The notes under the pieces: generated by a model | The model's database searches: none | What the model was told of the DNA's origin: nothing | The model's input: the letters and a program-made list of their open reading frames with translations, nothing else | Assembly (NCBI GenBank): GCA_029259715.1 | Contig: JAJDEP010000003.1 | Location: 1 to 64,000 of the forward strand | DNA from: Planctomycetota bacterium | Lineage (GTDB): Bacteria > Planctomycetota > B15-G4 | Direction of reading: 5' to 3' | DNA length: 64,000 nt | In this document: in pieces, positions 35,792 through 44,422 of the stretch | How the letters are laid out: every line of letters starts with the position of its first letter | How positions within the stretch are numbered: position 1 is the stretch's first letter | Translations under genes and position numbers: made by a program

Positions 35792-37564
35792 TCAACCGGC
35801 GGCCCCCGCCGTGCGGCGCGCGCCCGGCTGGCGGGCCGCGTCGAGGGCGGCCTGCAGCCAGGCCACCGCCTCGCCCAGCGGCACCATCTGCTTGGCCTCC
35901 TCCTCGGGCGCACCGCGCTGATCGATCTCGACGTTGCCCTCAGCCAGCGAGCGGCCGCAGAGCACCCGGAAAGGCACGCCCAGCAGTTCGCCGTCCTTCA
36001 GCTTGGGGCCGGGACGGGTGTCGCGGTCGTCGATGAGCACATCGACGCCGGCGGCATTGAGGTCGACGTAGAGCTTCTCGGCCGCCTGCACCACCGTGTC
36101 GTCGTTCATCTTCATGGGCACCACCAGCACCTCGACGGGCGCCAGGGGCACGGGCCACTTGATGCCGTGGAAGTCGTGGTTCTGCTCGACGGCCGCCGCC
36201 GCGATGCGCGACACGCCGATGCCGTAGCAGCCCATGACGAACGGCTTGCCCTTGCCGTCGCGGTCGGTGAACGTCGCCTTCATGGCCTCGCTGTACTTGG
36301 TGCCCAGCTTGAACACGTGGCCCACTTCGATGCCGCGCAGCACCGTGAGCTCGCCGGTGTCACACCGCACACAGCGGTCGCCCTCCTGGGCCTCGCGCAG
36401 ATCGTGGCGCTCGGGCATCTCGACATCGCGGCCGAAGTTCACGTCGAGCAGGTGGTGGTCGGTCTTGTTGGCGCCGCAGAGGAAGTTGGTCAGCCCCTCG
36501 ATGGAATGGTCGCCGAGGAGGCGCACGCCCTCCAGGCCCACGGGCCCGGCGAACCCCGGATCGGCGCCGGTGACCTTGCGCACGATCTCCTCGGAGGCCA
36601 CGCCCAGGTCGAGGGCGCCCAGCAGGTTCTGGGTCTTGACCAGGTTCACGTCCTGGTCGCCGCGCACGAGCACCGCCACGGTCTCGGTCTTGTCGGTGTA
36701 GGTGGCGGTGAGCAGTACGGTCTTGACCATGCGCGAGGCCGGCAGCTTGCAGTGCTCGGTGAGGGCCTCGACGGTGGTCACGCCGGGGGTCGCATCGAGG
36801 TGCATCTCCAGGGGCTCGCCGCCCGCCTCGCCCTCGGGCAGCTGCGACTCGGCCCGCTCGACGTTGGCGCCGTAGTTGCACTCAGGGCAGGTGAGCAGCG
36901 CGTCCTCGCCGGTCTCGGCCGTGACCATGAACTCCTCGCTGCGGCTGCCGCCGATGGCCCCGCTGTCGGCCTCCACCACCACCGTGTCGAGCCCGCAGCG
37001 CGCGAAGATCTTCACGTAGGCGTCGCGCATGGCCTGGTAGCTGGCGTCGAGGCCCGCGTCGTCGACGTCGAAGGAGTAGGCGTCCTTCATGATGAACTCG
37101 CGGCAGCGGATCAGCCCGAAGCGCGGCCGGAACTCGTCGCGGTACTTGTTCTGGATCTGGTAGGCGGTGACCGGCAGCTGCTTGTAGCTGTCGACGGTGC
37201 CGCGCACGAGGTCGGTGATGACCTCCTCGTGGGTGGGCCCGAGGCACATGTGCCCGTCGCGCCGGTCCTTGAGGTGGAACATGATGCCGGCGGCGAGATA
37301 GCCGTCCGCACGGCCTGACTCCTCCCACAGGTCCATGGGCTGGATGATCGGCAGCATGAGCTCCTGGGCCCCGGCCGCGTCCATCTCCTCGCGCACGATC
37401 TGGGAGATCTTGCGCATGGTGCGCCACATGAGCGGCGAGTAGGAGTAGATGCCGCTGGCGATCTTGCGGATGAAGCCGCCGCGGGCGAGCAGCCGATGGC
37501 CCGCCGTCTCGGCATCGGCCGGATCGTCGAACAGAGTGCGGTTCAGGAGCCGGGATGCGCGCAT
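35792..37564 (-). CDS. proS: Prolyl-tRNA synthetase (bacterial type with editing insertion)
   Basis: 590 residues, the size of the bacterial form carrying the INS editing domain between class II motifs 2 and 3. Motif 1 region: RKISQIVREEMDAAGAQE. Then MCLGPTHEEVITDLVRG, FRPRFGLIRCREFIMKDAY (motif 2) and GCYGIGVSRI (motif 3). The C-terminal anticodon-binding domain has LIDDRDTRPGPKLKD. It charges tRNA-Pro with proline using ATP. It is followed closely by a GT4 gene, an unusual neighbour, and is divergent from an SGNH-like gene. Confidence 0.96.
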   Translation of the reverse strand: MRASRLLNRTLFDDPADAETAGHRLLARGGFIRKIASGIYSYSPLMWRTMRKISQIVREEMDAAGAQELMLPIIQPMDLWEESGRADGYLAAGIMFHLKDRRDGHMCLGPTHEEVITDLVRGTVDSYKQLPVTAYQIQNKYRDEFRPRFGLIRCREFIMKDAYSFDVDDAGLDASYQAMRDAYVKIFARCGLDTVVVEADSGAIGGSRSEEFMVTAETGEDALLTCPECNYGANVERAESQLPEGEAGGEPLEMHLDATPGVTTVEALTEHCKLPASRMVKTVLLTATYTDKTETVAVLVRGDQDVNLVKTQNLLGALDLGVASEEIVRKVTGADPGFAGPVGLEGVRLLGDHSIEGLTNFLCGANKTDHHLLDVNFGRDVEMPERHDLREAQEGDRCVRCDTGELTVLRGIEVGHVFKLGTKYSEAMKATFTDRDGKGKPFVMGCYGIGVSRIAAAAVEQNHDFHGIKWPVPLAPVEVLVVPMKMNDDTVVQAAEKLYVDLNAAGVDVLIDDRDTRPGPKLKDGELLGVPFRVLCGRSLAEGNVEIDQRGAPEEEAKQMVPLGEAVAWLQAALDAARQPGARRTAGAAG

Positions 37565-37653
37565 CGTGACCTCGGGGCGGGAAGCGAAGGGGGATTGTAC
37601 GGATCGAGCCCCCGGCCTCGACCCTCCGGTCGTCGATCCCTACAACGGCGTGC

Positions 37654-38865
37654 ATGCCCCCGCCTCGCCCCCGCCGCCGCTGGCTGCGCCTCGCGCTCAT
37701 CACCGTCGGCCTGTGCCTCGCCGTCGACCAGATCGTGAACGCCGTGCTGCTGGACGACGGGTACTTCCGGGGCGAGCGGGTGGCGCCCTTCGACCCGCCG
37801 TTCTTCAACGACAAGCAGGTCCGTGCCGCCGACTTCCTCTCGGGGCGAAAGCAGCCCGAGAGCCCGCCCGTGCAAGTCTTCGACCGGGACCTCGGGTGGG
37901 TCATGGCGCCCGGACCGGACCCCGCGGCTCCTCGCACCGATGCGGTCGGCGCGCGCTCCGATGGTTCCCCGGTCCGCCGCGAACGCACCGACGGCCTGCG
38001 GCGGATCGTCGTGGTCGGCGGCTCATTCACCTTCGGCGGCGAGGTCGACGACCACGAAGCCTGGCCCGCCATGCTCGAGGACCACTCGCCGGGCTGGGAG
38101 ATCGCCAATCTCGGCGTGTCCGGCTACGGCCTCGACCAGGCGGTGCTGCGCTGGCGGCGGGACGGGAAGCCGCTGGACGCCGACGAGGTCTGGGTGGGCA
38201 TCTTCCCCTCGGCGATCCAGCGCATCGTCAGCATCTACCGACCGGCGAACTTCCACGCCTCGGGGACGATCCTGTTCAAGCCGCGCTTCCTCTTGCGCGA
38301 CGACCGGCTCGAGCTGCTGCCGTTGACGTTCGCGTCGGCAGCCGAGATGGTCGCGGTGGTCGAGGACCAACAACGCTTCCTGGCGCTGACCGGTGAGAAC
38401 GACTGGTTCGTCCAGCGGACACTCGAAGCCTATGAGCCGTTCGGGAGCCATTGGATGCACAGGTTCGCGACCACCCGCCTGTGGCTCACCCGCAAGGACG
38501 ACGAGCGGCGCCTGCGGACCGACGACTGCTTCGACGACGCCGACGGCGAACTCTCGCGACTGCTCGACGCACTCGTGCTGCAGCTCGGCCGCGACGTCGC
38601 CGCCACGGGGTCGACGTTCCGCGTGGTGGTGCTCCCGGGCCGCTCCAGCCTCAAGCACCGTCGCGAGCGCGCGAGCGGCGCGTCCTGGGATCCGCTCGTG
38701 CGGTCGTGGCGCGCGGCCGGGCTCGACGTGACTGATGTCTCCGCCGACCTGGTGGCGGGAGGCGTCCTCGAGGATCGCAGCTTCTGGGCACCGGGAGGTC
38801 ACTACAGCCCCACCGGCAATGCCCTCGTGGCCGAGGCCCTCGCGCCCCTGCTCGCAGGCCCCTAG
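37654..38865 (+). CDS. Membrane-anchored SGNH/GDSL-like hydrolase
   Basis: 403 residues. A basic N-terminus and one hydrophobic helix (residues 11-27) suggest a signal anchor. The SGNH blocks are recognisable: block I GGSFTFGGE (candidate nucleophile Ser124), block II ANLGVSGYGLDQ, and the C-terminal WAPGGHYSPTGN with the candidate His. The usual GDS is replaced by GSF, as in AlgX/alginate acetylation-like relatives. It may add or remove acyl groups on an exported glycan (inference). Stand-alone gene, divergent from proS. Confidence 0.72.
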   Translation: MPPPRPRRRWLRLALITVGLCLAVDQIVNAVLLDDGYFRGERVAPFDPPFFNDKQVRAADFLSGRKQPESPPVQVFDRDLGWVMAPGPDPAAPRTDAVGARSDGSPVRRERTDGLRRIVVVGGSFTFGGEVDDHEAWPAMLEDHSPGWEIANLGVSGYGLDQAVLRWRRDGKPLDADEVWVGIFPSAIQRIVSIYRPANFHASGTILFKPRFLLRDDRLELLPLTFASAAEMVAVVEDQQRFLALTGENDWFVQRTLEAYEPFGSHWMHRFATTRLWLTRKDDERRLRTDDCFDDADGELSRLLDALVLQLGRDVAATGSTFRVVVLPGRSSLKHRRERASGASWDPLVRSWRAAGLDVTDVSADLVAGGVLEDRSFWAPGGHYSPTGNALVAEALAPLLAGP

Positions 38866-38942
38866 CGCTCAACATGACGCTTCGATGACCCGTGCTCGGC
38901 CGACCGGGCGCTGAGCTACCATGCGTGCCGAGGAGCCCGCCC

Positions 38943-39710
38943 ATGAAGTCCGTCACCCGCCTCGCCGCGATCCCCCTGCTCGCCGTCTCGCTCATCGTCG
39001 GCCTCACGAGCCTCTCGGCCGTGGTCGCGGTGGATGTGGCGGTGGAAGACGACACGCTGCCCGTGGCCAAGGCCGCGGCCCGGGCGCCGGCCATCATCGC
39101 CAGCCGCGACTACTTCCATGTCGCCCCGAGCCTGTCCCGCGAGTACTACGACCTCGCCGAGCCCACCGAGCGGCGCCGCATCCTGGTCTCCGAGTTCGAT
39201 CAGGACGGAGCCCCGCGCTTCACCTTCCTGGTGCCCAAGAAGCGCGGCGGCTTCGAGATCGTCTTCGGCTACGAAGAGGGCACGCTCTCGCTGTACGGCT
39301 TCAAGGTCGACGGCAAGCGGGTCAAGAGCGACCTGGTGGTGCTCAGCAACCCCGCCGTCATCGGCACCGCGGAGCAGGCCCTCGGCGGCGCGCCGCATCA
39401 AACCGCCATCCAAGCCAGCGCCCCTGTCGACGTCGACATCAAGGGCATCCGGAGCCGGGTCGACGCCCAGATGACCGGCAGCATCACGTCGACCTGGCAC
39501 GCCGCCCACCCGGTCAAGGTGAGCGCCGACCGGAACTACGAGAACGTCGTCGCCCTGAAGATGACCATCGCCCTGCATGCCGAGGCGGCTGTGTTCGGCC
39601 TGCCCATGGGCTACGACCTCGACACGACCCTCGAGGGCACGTTGGCCAAGGGCTTCGGCTACGTCGAGCTGCGCATCGACGACGACACCTTCCGCCTGCT
39701 GCCCGAGTAG
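38943..39710 (+). CDS. Exported protein of unknown function
   Basis: 255 residues. The start ATG 38943 has GAGGAG at 38929-38934. The N-terminus KSVTRLAAIPLLAVSLIVG is a signal peptide or anchor, followed by a probable cut near SAVVA. The mature part alternates short beta-like strands (FTFLVPKKRGGFEIVFGY and TLSLYGFKVDGKRV) with few cysteines, suggesting a soluble periplasmic beta protein. I recognise no family. It converges with hisS, separated by seven bases. The upstream in-frame ATG at 38892 is less likely because it lacks a ribosome site. Confidence 0.65.
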   Translation: MKSVTRLAAIPLLAVSLIVGLTSLSAVVAVDVAVEDDTLPVAKAAARAPAIIASRDYFHVAPSLSREYYDLAEPTERRRILVSEFDQDGAPRFTFLVPKKRGGFEIVFGYEEGTLSLYGFKVDGKRVKSDLVVLSNPAVIGTAEQALGGAPHQTAIQASAPVDVDIKGIRSRVDAQMTGSITSTWHAAHPVKVSADRNYENVVALKMTIALHAEAAVFGLPMGYDLDTTLEGTLAKGFGYVELRIDDDTFRLLPE

Positions 39711-39717
39711 GCAGCCG

Positions 39718-40980
39718 TCAGTCTTCGAACCAGCGCGGGCCCTCGGCGGCGCCCGGCCCGCAGGCCAGCCAGCCGTCGTAGCCATGACGCTGCAGCTCGT
39801 CGAGCTGCTTGCCGCGCTTCTTGGGCGGGCGCGCCGTGACCAGTGACGCCCAGAACCCCTCGCTGCGCAACTGGCGCGCGACCTCCAGCGCACCGCCGAG
39901 GTGCGCCGACGACTCGCACAGCACGGCCACCCGACGCGGCGCGCTCGGCAACATCGACGCGCCCGTCTCGCGGGCCTCCTGCAGCAGGGCGATGACCCGC
40001 TCGAAGCCGATGGAGAAGCCGCAAGCCGGCACGTCCGTGCCCAGCATGCGCCCGATCATGCGGTCGTAGCGTCCGCCGCCCGCGATGGAATAGGGCAGCC
40101 CCGCCACCGCGACCTCGAAGATGGGCCCGGTGTAGTACCCCATGCCCCGCACCAGGGTGGGATCGAGGCGCACGCTCCCCGCCGCCCCGAGCTGCCCCGC
40201 CACGTCCGCGCGGATGGCCTCGAGGGTCGCCAGCTCTTCGCCGTCATCGAGGTCCGCCGGGTCGCCGTCGCGCAGGGCCCCCACCAGTCCCGCCACAGCG
40301 GCAGCGTCGAAGCCGCGCTCGGTCAACTCCTTGGCCACGCCGTCCCAGCCGATCTTGTCGGCCTTGTCGATGGCGATGAACAGGCGCTCGTGTTCGGCCA
40401 CCGGCAGCCCGTGCCGCTCCGCCACCTTCGACAGCACGCGCCGGTCGTTGAGGCGCACCTCGAAGTCCGACAGCCCCAGGGCCGCGAGGGCCTCGGTCGT
40501 CGCCGCCAGCAGGTCGACCTCCGCGAGGGCGCCGGGCTCGCCGAGCACGTCGATGTCGCACTGGGTGAACTGGCGGTAGCGACCCTTCTGCGGACGTTCG
40601 GCGCGCCACACCGGCCCGACCTGGATCGCCTTGAACGGCCGCGGCAACTCGGCGTGGTGCTGGGCGTAGAAGCGCGCCAGCGGCACGGTCAGGTCGTAGC
40701 GCAGCCCGAGGTCGACCAGGTCGTCGGGCGTCAGGTCGGCCTTGCCCAGGTCGAGCTTGCCGCCCCGCTTGAGCACCTTGTAGATGAGCTTCTCGTTGTC
40801 GCCACCGTCGCTGCCCACCAGCCGGTCGATGTTCTCGAGGGCCGGCGTCTCGATGTGGCTGTAGCCGAAGCGGCGGTAGGTGGCGAGGATCACGTCCCGC
40901 GCCTGGTCGCGCAGCTCGACCTCCGCGGGCAGCACGTCGCGCATGCCACGCGCCGGCGAGGTGTCGATCTTGCGGCCCAT
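39718..40980 (-). CDS. hisS: Histidyl-tRNA synthetase
   Basis: 420 residues. SPARGMRDVLP opens the catalytic domain. LRYDLTVPLARF, WRAERPQKGRYRQFTQCD (motif 2) and DPTLVRGMGYYTGPIFEV (His-specific loop) are diagnostic. A C-terminal anticodon-binding domain starts near residue 330. It loads tRNA-His with histidine. GGAGGGAG lies upstream of ATG 40980, which decides the start over the longer frame. Apparently monocistronic. Confidence 0.95.
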   Translation of the reverse strand: MGRKIDTSPARGMRDVLPAEVELRDQARDVILATYRRFGYSHIETPALENIDRLVGSDGGDNEKLIYKVLKRGGKLDLGKADLTPDDLVDLGLRYDLTVPLARFYAQHHAELPRPFKAIQVGPVWRAERPQKGRYRQFTQCDIDVLGEPGALAEVDLLAATTEALAALGLSDFEVRLNDRRVLSKVAERHGLPVAEHERLFIAIDKADKIGWDGVAKELTERGFDAAAVAGLVGALRDGDPADLDDGEELATLEAIRADVAGQLGAAGSVRLDPTLVRGMGYYTGPIFEVAVAGLPYSIAGGGRYDRMIGRMLGTDVPACGFSIGFERVIALLQEARETGASMLPSAPRRVAVLCESSAHLGGALEVARQLRSEGFWASLVTARPPKKRGKQLDELQRHGYDGWLACGPGAAEGPRWFED

Positions 40981-41086
40981 CGTGCAGCTCCCTCCACCCT
41001 TGGCCGACAGCGACCGCGTGCCGACGTTCAGCCTCGCGCCCACGCCCAGCGCAGCGCTGGCATCCTACCGGGGCCGACGGTCCCGA

Positions 41087-42649
41087 TCAGGTGTTGAGCT
41101 TCAGGAAGAAGCGCAGCATGCGGGCGGCGAAGGGCGTCAGGCGCGTCCGCGTGTGCAAGCTCCCGGCCGCCCGGATCGCATCGGCCTGGGTGGGATAGGG
41201 ATGGATCGTGTCGGCCAGGGTGCCGAGCCCCGCCCCCGCGCGCATGGCCAGGGTCAGCTCGGAGATCATCTCCCCGGCGTGCCGGGCCACGATGGTGGCG
41301 CCCAGGATCTTGTCGCTGCCCTGCTCGAGGTGCACGCGCACGAAGCCCTCCGCGTCGCCGTCGAGCTTGGCCCGGTCGTTCTCGGCCAGGGGCTGGGTGT
41401 GGGTCACCACGTCGTGGCCCTGCTCCCTGGCCTCATGCTCATACAGACCCACGTGGGCGATCTCGGGGTCGGTGTAGGTGCACCACGGCACGGTGAGCGC
41501 CGACGCCTTCTTGCGTCCCAGCCCGAAGGGGGCGAAGAGTGCGTTCTGCACGACGATGCGCGCCAGGAAGTCGGCGGTGTGGGTGAATTGGAAGCGCGAG
41601 CACACGTCGCCGGCGGCGTAGATGCGCTTGTTCGACGTGCGCAGGTGGTCGTCCACCGTCACGCCCTTGCGCGGGTCGAAGGCCACGCCGGCCGCCTCCA
41701 GGCCGAGGCCGTCGACATTGGGCGCGCGGCCCACCGCCACGAGCAGCTCGTCCACCACCACCTCGTCGGCGCGGCCGTCCCGGTCCAGCGACAGGACGAT
41801 CTCGTCGCCCCGCGGCTTGACCCCGCCGAGCTTCACGCCGGTGTGCAGATCGACGCCCTCGCGCGCGAGCACGCCTTGCACGATGGCGGCGGCGTCCTCG
41901 TCCTCGCGCATGAGCACGTGGGGCCCCTGCTCGACGAGAGAGACGCGGCTACCGAAGCGCGCAAAGGCCTGGGCCATCTCCACCCCGATGGGCCCCGCCC
42001 CGATGACGCCCAGCCGTGCCGGCCGCTCGGTCAGCTCGAACAGGGTCTCGTTGGTGAGGTAGCGCACGCCGTCGAGCCCCGGGATCGGGGGCGCGGCCGC
42101 CCGGCCGCCCGTGGCGATGACGGCTTTGGCGAAGGTCAGTGTGGTGCCGTCGACGTCGAGGCTGTCGCGGCCCGTGAAGCGGCCGTCACCGAAGAAGACG
42201 TCGACGCCCATGTCGCGGAAGCGGGCGGCCCCGTCGTGCGGACCGATACCGGCCCGGATGGTGCGCATGCGCTCCATCACCGCGCCGAAGTCGACGCTGA
42301 CGTCGCCGCTGATGTTGACGCCGAAGCGGCCGGCCCCGCGCACGTCGGCGGCGGCCCGGGCCGCGCGGAGCAGCCCCTTCGACGGGACGCAGCCCACGTT
42401 GAGGCAGTCGCCGCCCATGAGGTGCCGCTCGACGAGCGCCACCTTGGCGCCCAGGCTCGACGCGATGGCGGCCGACACCAGTCCGGCGGTGCCCGCGCCC
42501 ACCACCACGAGGTGGTAACGGCCGGCCGGCGTCGGGTTGGTCCAATCCGACGGGTGCACGGCGTCAACCAGCCGGCGGTTGTGCTCGTCGTCCGGAGGCA
42601 GGGTTACAGGGGCCGGGATTGCGAGGGATGGGGTCACGGGCGCGCTCAT
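41087..42649 (-). CDS. FAD-dependent pyridine nucleotide-disulfide oxidoreductase (mercuric reductase-like)
   Basis: 520 residues. After a 45-residue extension, HLVVVGAGTAGLVSAAIA binds FAD, and GGDCLNVGCVPSKG holds the redox-active pair Cys82/Cys87. An NAD(P) fold follows near GVIGAGPIGVEMAQAF. The dimerisation domain ends with the HPYPT motif (catalytic His region). The family includes lipoamide dehydrogenase and mercuric reductase; no HMA metal-binding domain is present, so mercury is doubtful. The TVP38-like gene ends one base upstream, and the two often occur together or fused. Physiological substrate unknown. Confidence 0.87.
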   Translation of the reverse strand: MSAPVTPSLAIPAPVTLPPDDEHNRRLVDAVHPSDWTNPTPAGRYHLVVVGAGTAGLVSAAIASSLGAKVALVERHLMGGDCLNVGCVPSKGLLRAARAAADVRGAGRFGVNISGDVSVDFGAVMERMRTIRAGIGPHDGAARFRDMGVDVFFGDGRFTGRDSLDVDGTTLTFAKAVIATGGRAAAPPIPGLDGVRYLTNETLFELTERPARLGVIGAGPIGVEMAQAFARFGSRVSLVEQGPHVLMREDEDAAAIVQGVLAREGVDLHTGVKLGGVKPRGDEIVLSLDRDGRADEVVVDELLVAVGRAPNVDGLGLEAAGVAFDPRKGVTVDDHLRTSNKRIYAAGDVCSRFQFTHTADFLARIVVQNALFAPFGLGRKKASALTVPWCTYTDPEIAHVGLYEHEAREQGHDVVTHTQPLAENDRAKLDGDAEGFVRVHLEQGSDKILGATIVARHAGEMISELTLAMRAGAGLGTLADTIHPYPTQADAIRAAGSLHTRTRLTPFAARMLRFFLKLNT

Positions 42650-42650
42650 G

Positions 42651-43382
42651 TCAGGCCGTCTCCTTGGCGGGGTCCAGGGGCGCGGATGGCGACTCGCCGG
42701 TCTGCTGCGCCAGGGCCCGCCGGGCGACCCGGGTGACGACGACCGTCACCGCGACGGTGGCCGCGAGCCCGACCGCGTAAAGCGCCCACTCGCCGGCCGA
42801 CTTGCCCTCGCCGCTGGCAGCGCCGGCCACCTCCCCGGCGGCGGCGCCGAGGTACACGTACATGATCGTCCCCGGGATCATCCCGAGCCACGAGGCCAGG
42901 GCGTAGTCGCGGAAGGACACGCCCGTGAGGCCATAGGCGTAGTTCTGCATGTTGAACGGGAAGACGGGCGAGAGCCGCGTGAGCAGCACCACCTTGAAGC
43001 CCTCCCGGCCCACGGCGGCGTCGATGGCGGCGAAACGCTCGTTGCCGGCCACGAAGCGCTCGGCGACCCAGTCCCGGGCGGCATAGCGCCCCACGAGGAA
43101 GGCCGCGCAGGCCCCCAGCGTGGCGCCCACCGAGACGGTCAGCGTCCCCGTGACCACGCCGAAGAGGGCTCCGCCCCCCAGGGTCAGCAGCGATCCGGGC
43201 ACGAGCAGCACGGTGGCCACCACGTAGACGGCGGCCAGCACGACCGGGCCCCAGAAGCCGAGGCCGTCGATCCAGGCAAGCACCTCGTCCACCGGGACCT
43301 GCCGGCCCAGCACCACCAGGGCCACGACCACCGCGAGGATCACCAGTAGTTTGACGACCTGCTTGAGGGTGGCGCCGGTCAC
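42651..43382 (-). CDS. TVP38/TMEM64-family (DedA-like) membrane protein
   Basis: 243 residues with about six membrane segments. The central VPGSLLTLGGGALFGVVTG and LTRLSPVFPFNMQNYAYGL are the family's conserved re-entrant-type blocks. Eukaryotic and bacterial relatives act in membrane lipid handling. It precedes the flavin reductase gene by one base, so the pair is probably co-translated. A membrane-linked redox or stress role is plausible but not shown. Confidence 0.9.
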   Translation of the reverse strand: MTGATLKQVVKLLVILAVVVALVVLGRQVPVDEVLAWIDGLGFWGPVVLAAVYVVATVLLVPGSLLTLGGGALFGVVTGTLTVSVGATLGACAAFLVGRYAARDWVAERFVAGNERFAAIDAAVGREGFKVVLLTRLSPVFPFNMQNYAYGLTGVSFRDYALASWLGMIPGTIMYVYLGAAAGEVAGAASGEGKSAGEWALYAVGLAATVAVTVVVTRVARRALAQQTGESPSAPLDPAKETA

Positions 43383-43458
43383 GTGGGTCTTCTCCCGGGG
43401 AGGTGCGTGCGCGGTTCGATGCCCGCACCCCTCGACGAGTTTCCCGAGCCTCCCGATT

Positions 43459-43490
43459 CTTGCGGAAAACCCGGAGCGGGCTCCCGCAAG
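43459..43490 (-). terminator. Nested hairpin after the peroxiredoxin gene
   Basis: CTTGCGG pairs with CCGCAAG, and inside them CCCG pairs with CGGG. It lies seven bases beyond the peroxiredoxin stop and before the TVP38 gene. No T-tract follows, so termination may need help. Confidence 0.4.
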
Positions 43491-43496
43491 CCCGAC

Positions 43497-44153
43497 TCAG
43501 AGCGACTTCTTCGAGAAATACCAGTCGGTGACCTTCAACTCCGGGTCGTTGGCGCGGGCCTCGGCATCCTGCTGCGTGACCGGCGGCGGCACGATGACGT
43601 CGTCGCCCGGCACCCAGTTGGCCGGCGTGGCCACGCCGTTGGCATCGCTGGTCTGCAGCGCGTCGATGACCCGCACGATCTCGTCGATATTGCGCCCCGT
43701 GGTGAGCGGATAGTAGATCATCGCCCGCAGCGTGCGCTTGGGATCGATCATGAAGACGCAGCGCACCGTGGCGGTGACGGCCATGGGCTCGTGCACCATC
43801 CCGTAGGCCCGGGCGACCTTCTGATCGAGGTCGGCGATGACCGGGAAGGGCACCTTCACGTTGTGGTCCTTCTCGATCGAACGCACCCAGGCGATGTGCG
43901 AGAAGACGCTGTCGATGGAGTTGCCGATGAGCTTCACGTTGCGCTTGGCGAAGTCCTCGGCGTGCTGGGCGAAGCCCACGAATTCGGTGGTGCACACCGG
44001 CGTGAAATCGGCCGGGTGCGAGAAGAGGATGACCCAGCTGTCCTGAGCGAACTCGCTGAAGGTGAGCTCACCGTGGGTGGTGTTGGCGGTGAAGTCGGGG
44101 GCCTTGTCGCCCAGCCGCAGGGCGGCCGGTGCGGCCTCGGTCGTGTCGGTCAT
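43497..44153 (-). CDS. Prx6-type peroxiredoxin
   Basis: 218 residues from ATG 44153; AGAGGAG lies nine bases upstream, favouring this over the ATG three codons earlier. SHPADFTPVCTTEF holds the peroxidatic Cys54. The C-terminal part contains TPANWVPGDDVIVPP, the hallmark of the 1-Cys Prx6 subgroup. It reduces hydrogen peroxide and organic peroxides in the cytoplasm. No second catalytic cysteine is evident at a resolving position. Apparently its own unit, with a hairpin behind it. Confidence 0.94.
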   Translation of the reverse strand: MTDTTEAAPAALRLGDKAPDFTANTTHGELTFSEFAQDSWVILFSHPADFTPVCTTEFVGFAQHAEDFAKRNVKLIGNSIDSVFSHIAWVRSIEKDHNVKVPFPVIADLDQKVARAYGMVHEPMAVTATVRCVFMIDPKRTLRAMIYYPLTTGRNIDEIVRVIDALQTSDANGVATPANWVPGDDVIVPPPVTQQDAEARANDPELKVTDWYFSKKSL

Positions 44154-44422
44154 GCTCCTCATCTCCTCTCGGGCGGTTGCGAGCCGCGCATTCTAGCGAT
44201 GGGCCCGGAGGGGTTCATAGATCCCCTGAGCCACCGCGAGTCCCGCAGGGAGTCAGCGGCGCCACAACCCACTCCTCGCGCCCTCCGCCCTATCCGAAAA
44301 TGCTCATCTCTTGTAGAAAAGAGGCTCGTTACCAAGGGCAGAACCCCCTCCCTTCCCGGCCCATCCTGATCCAACCGGCCGCGGGAGCAGACTCGAACAT
44401 CCCGATCACCAGGAGTCAGCGC

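Noticed and set aside
41087-42649. True mercuric reductase
   Set aside because: No N-terminal HMA domain, no C-terminal vicinal cysteines and no mer genes nearby; a general disulfide-type reductase is safer.
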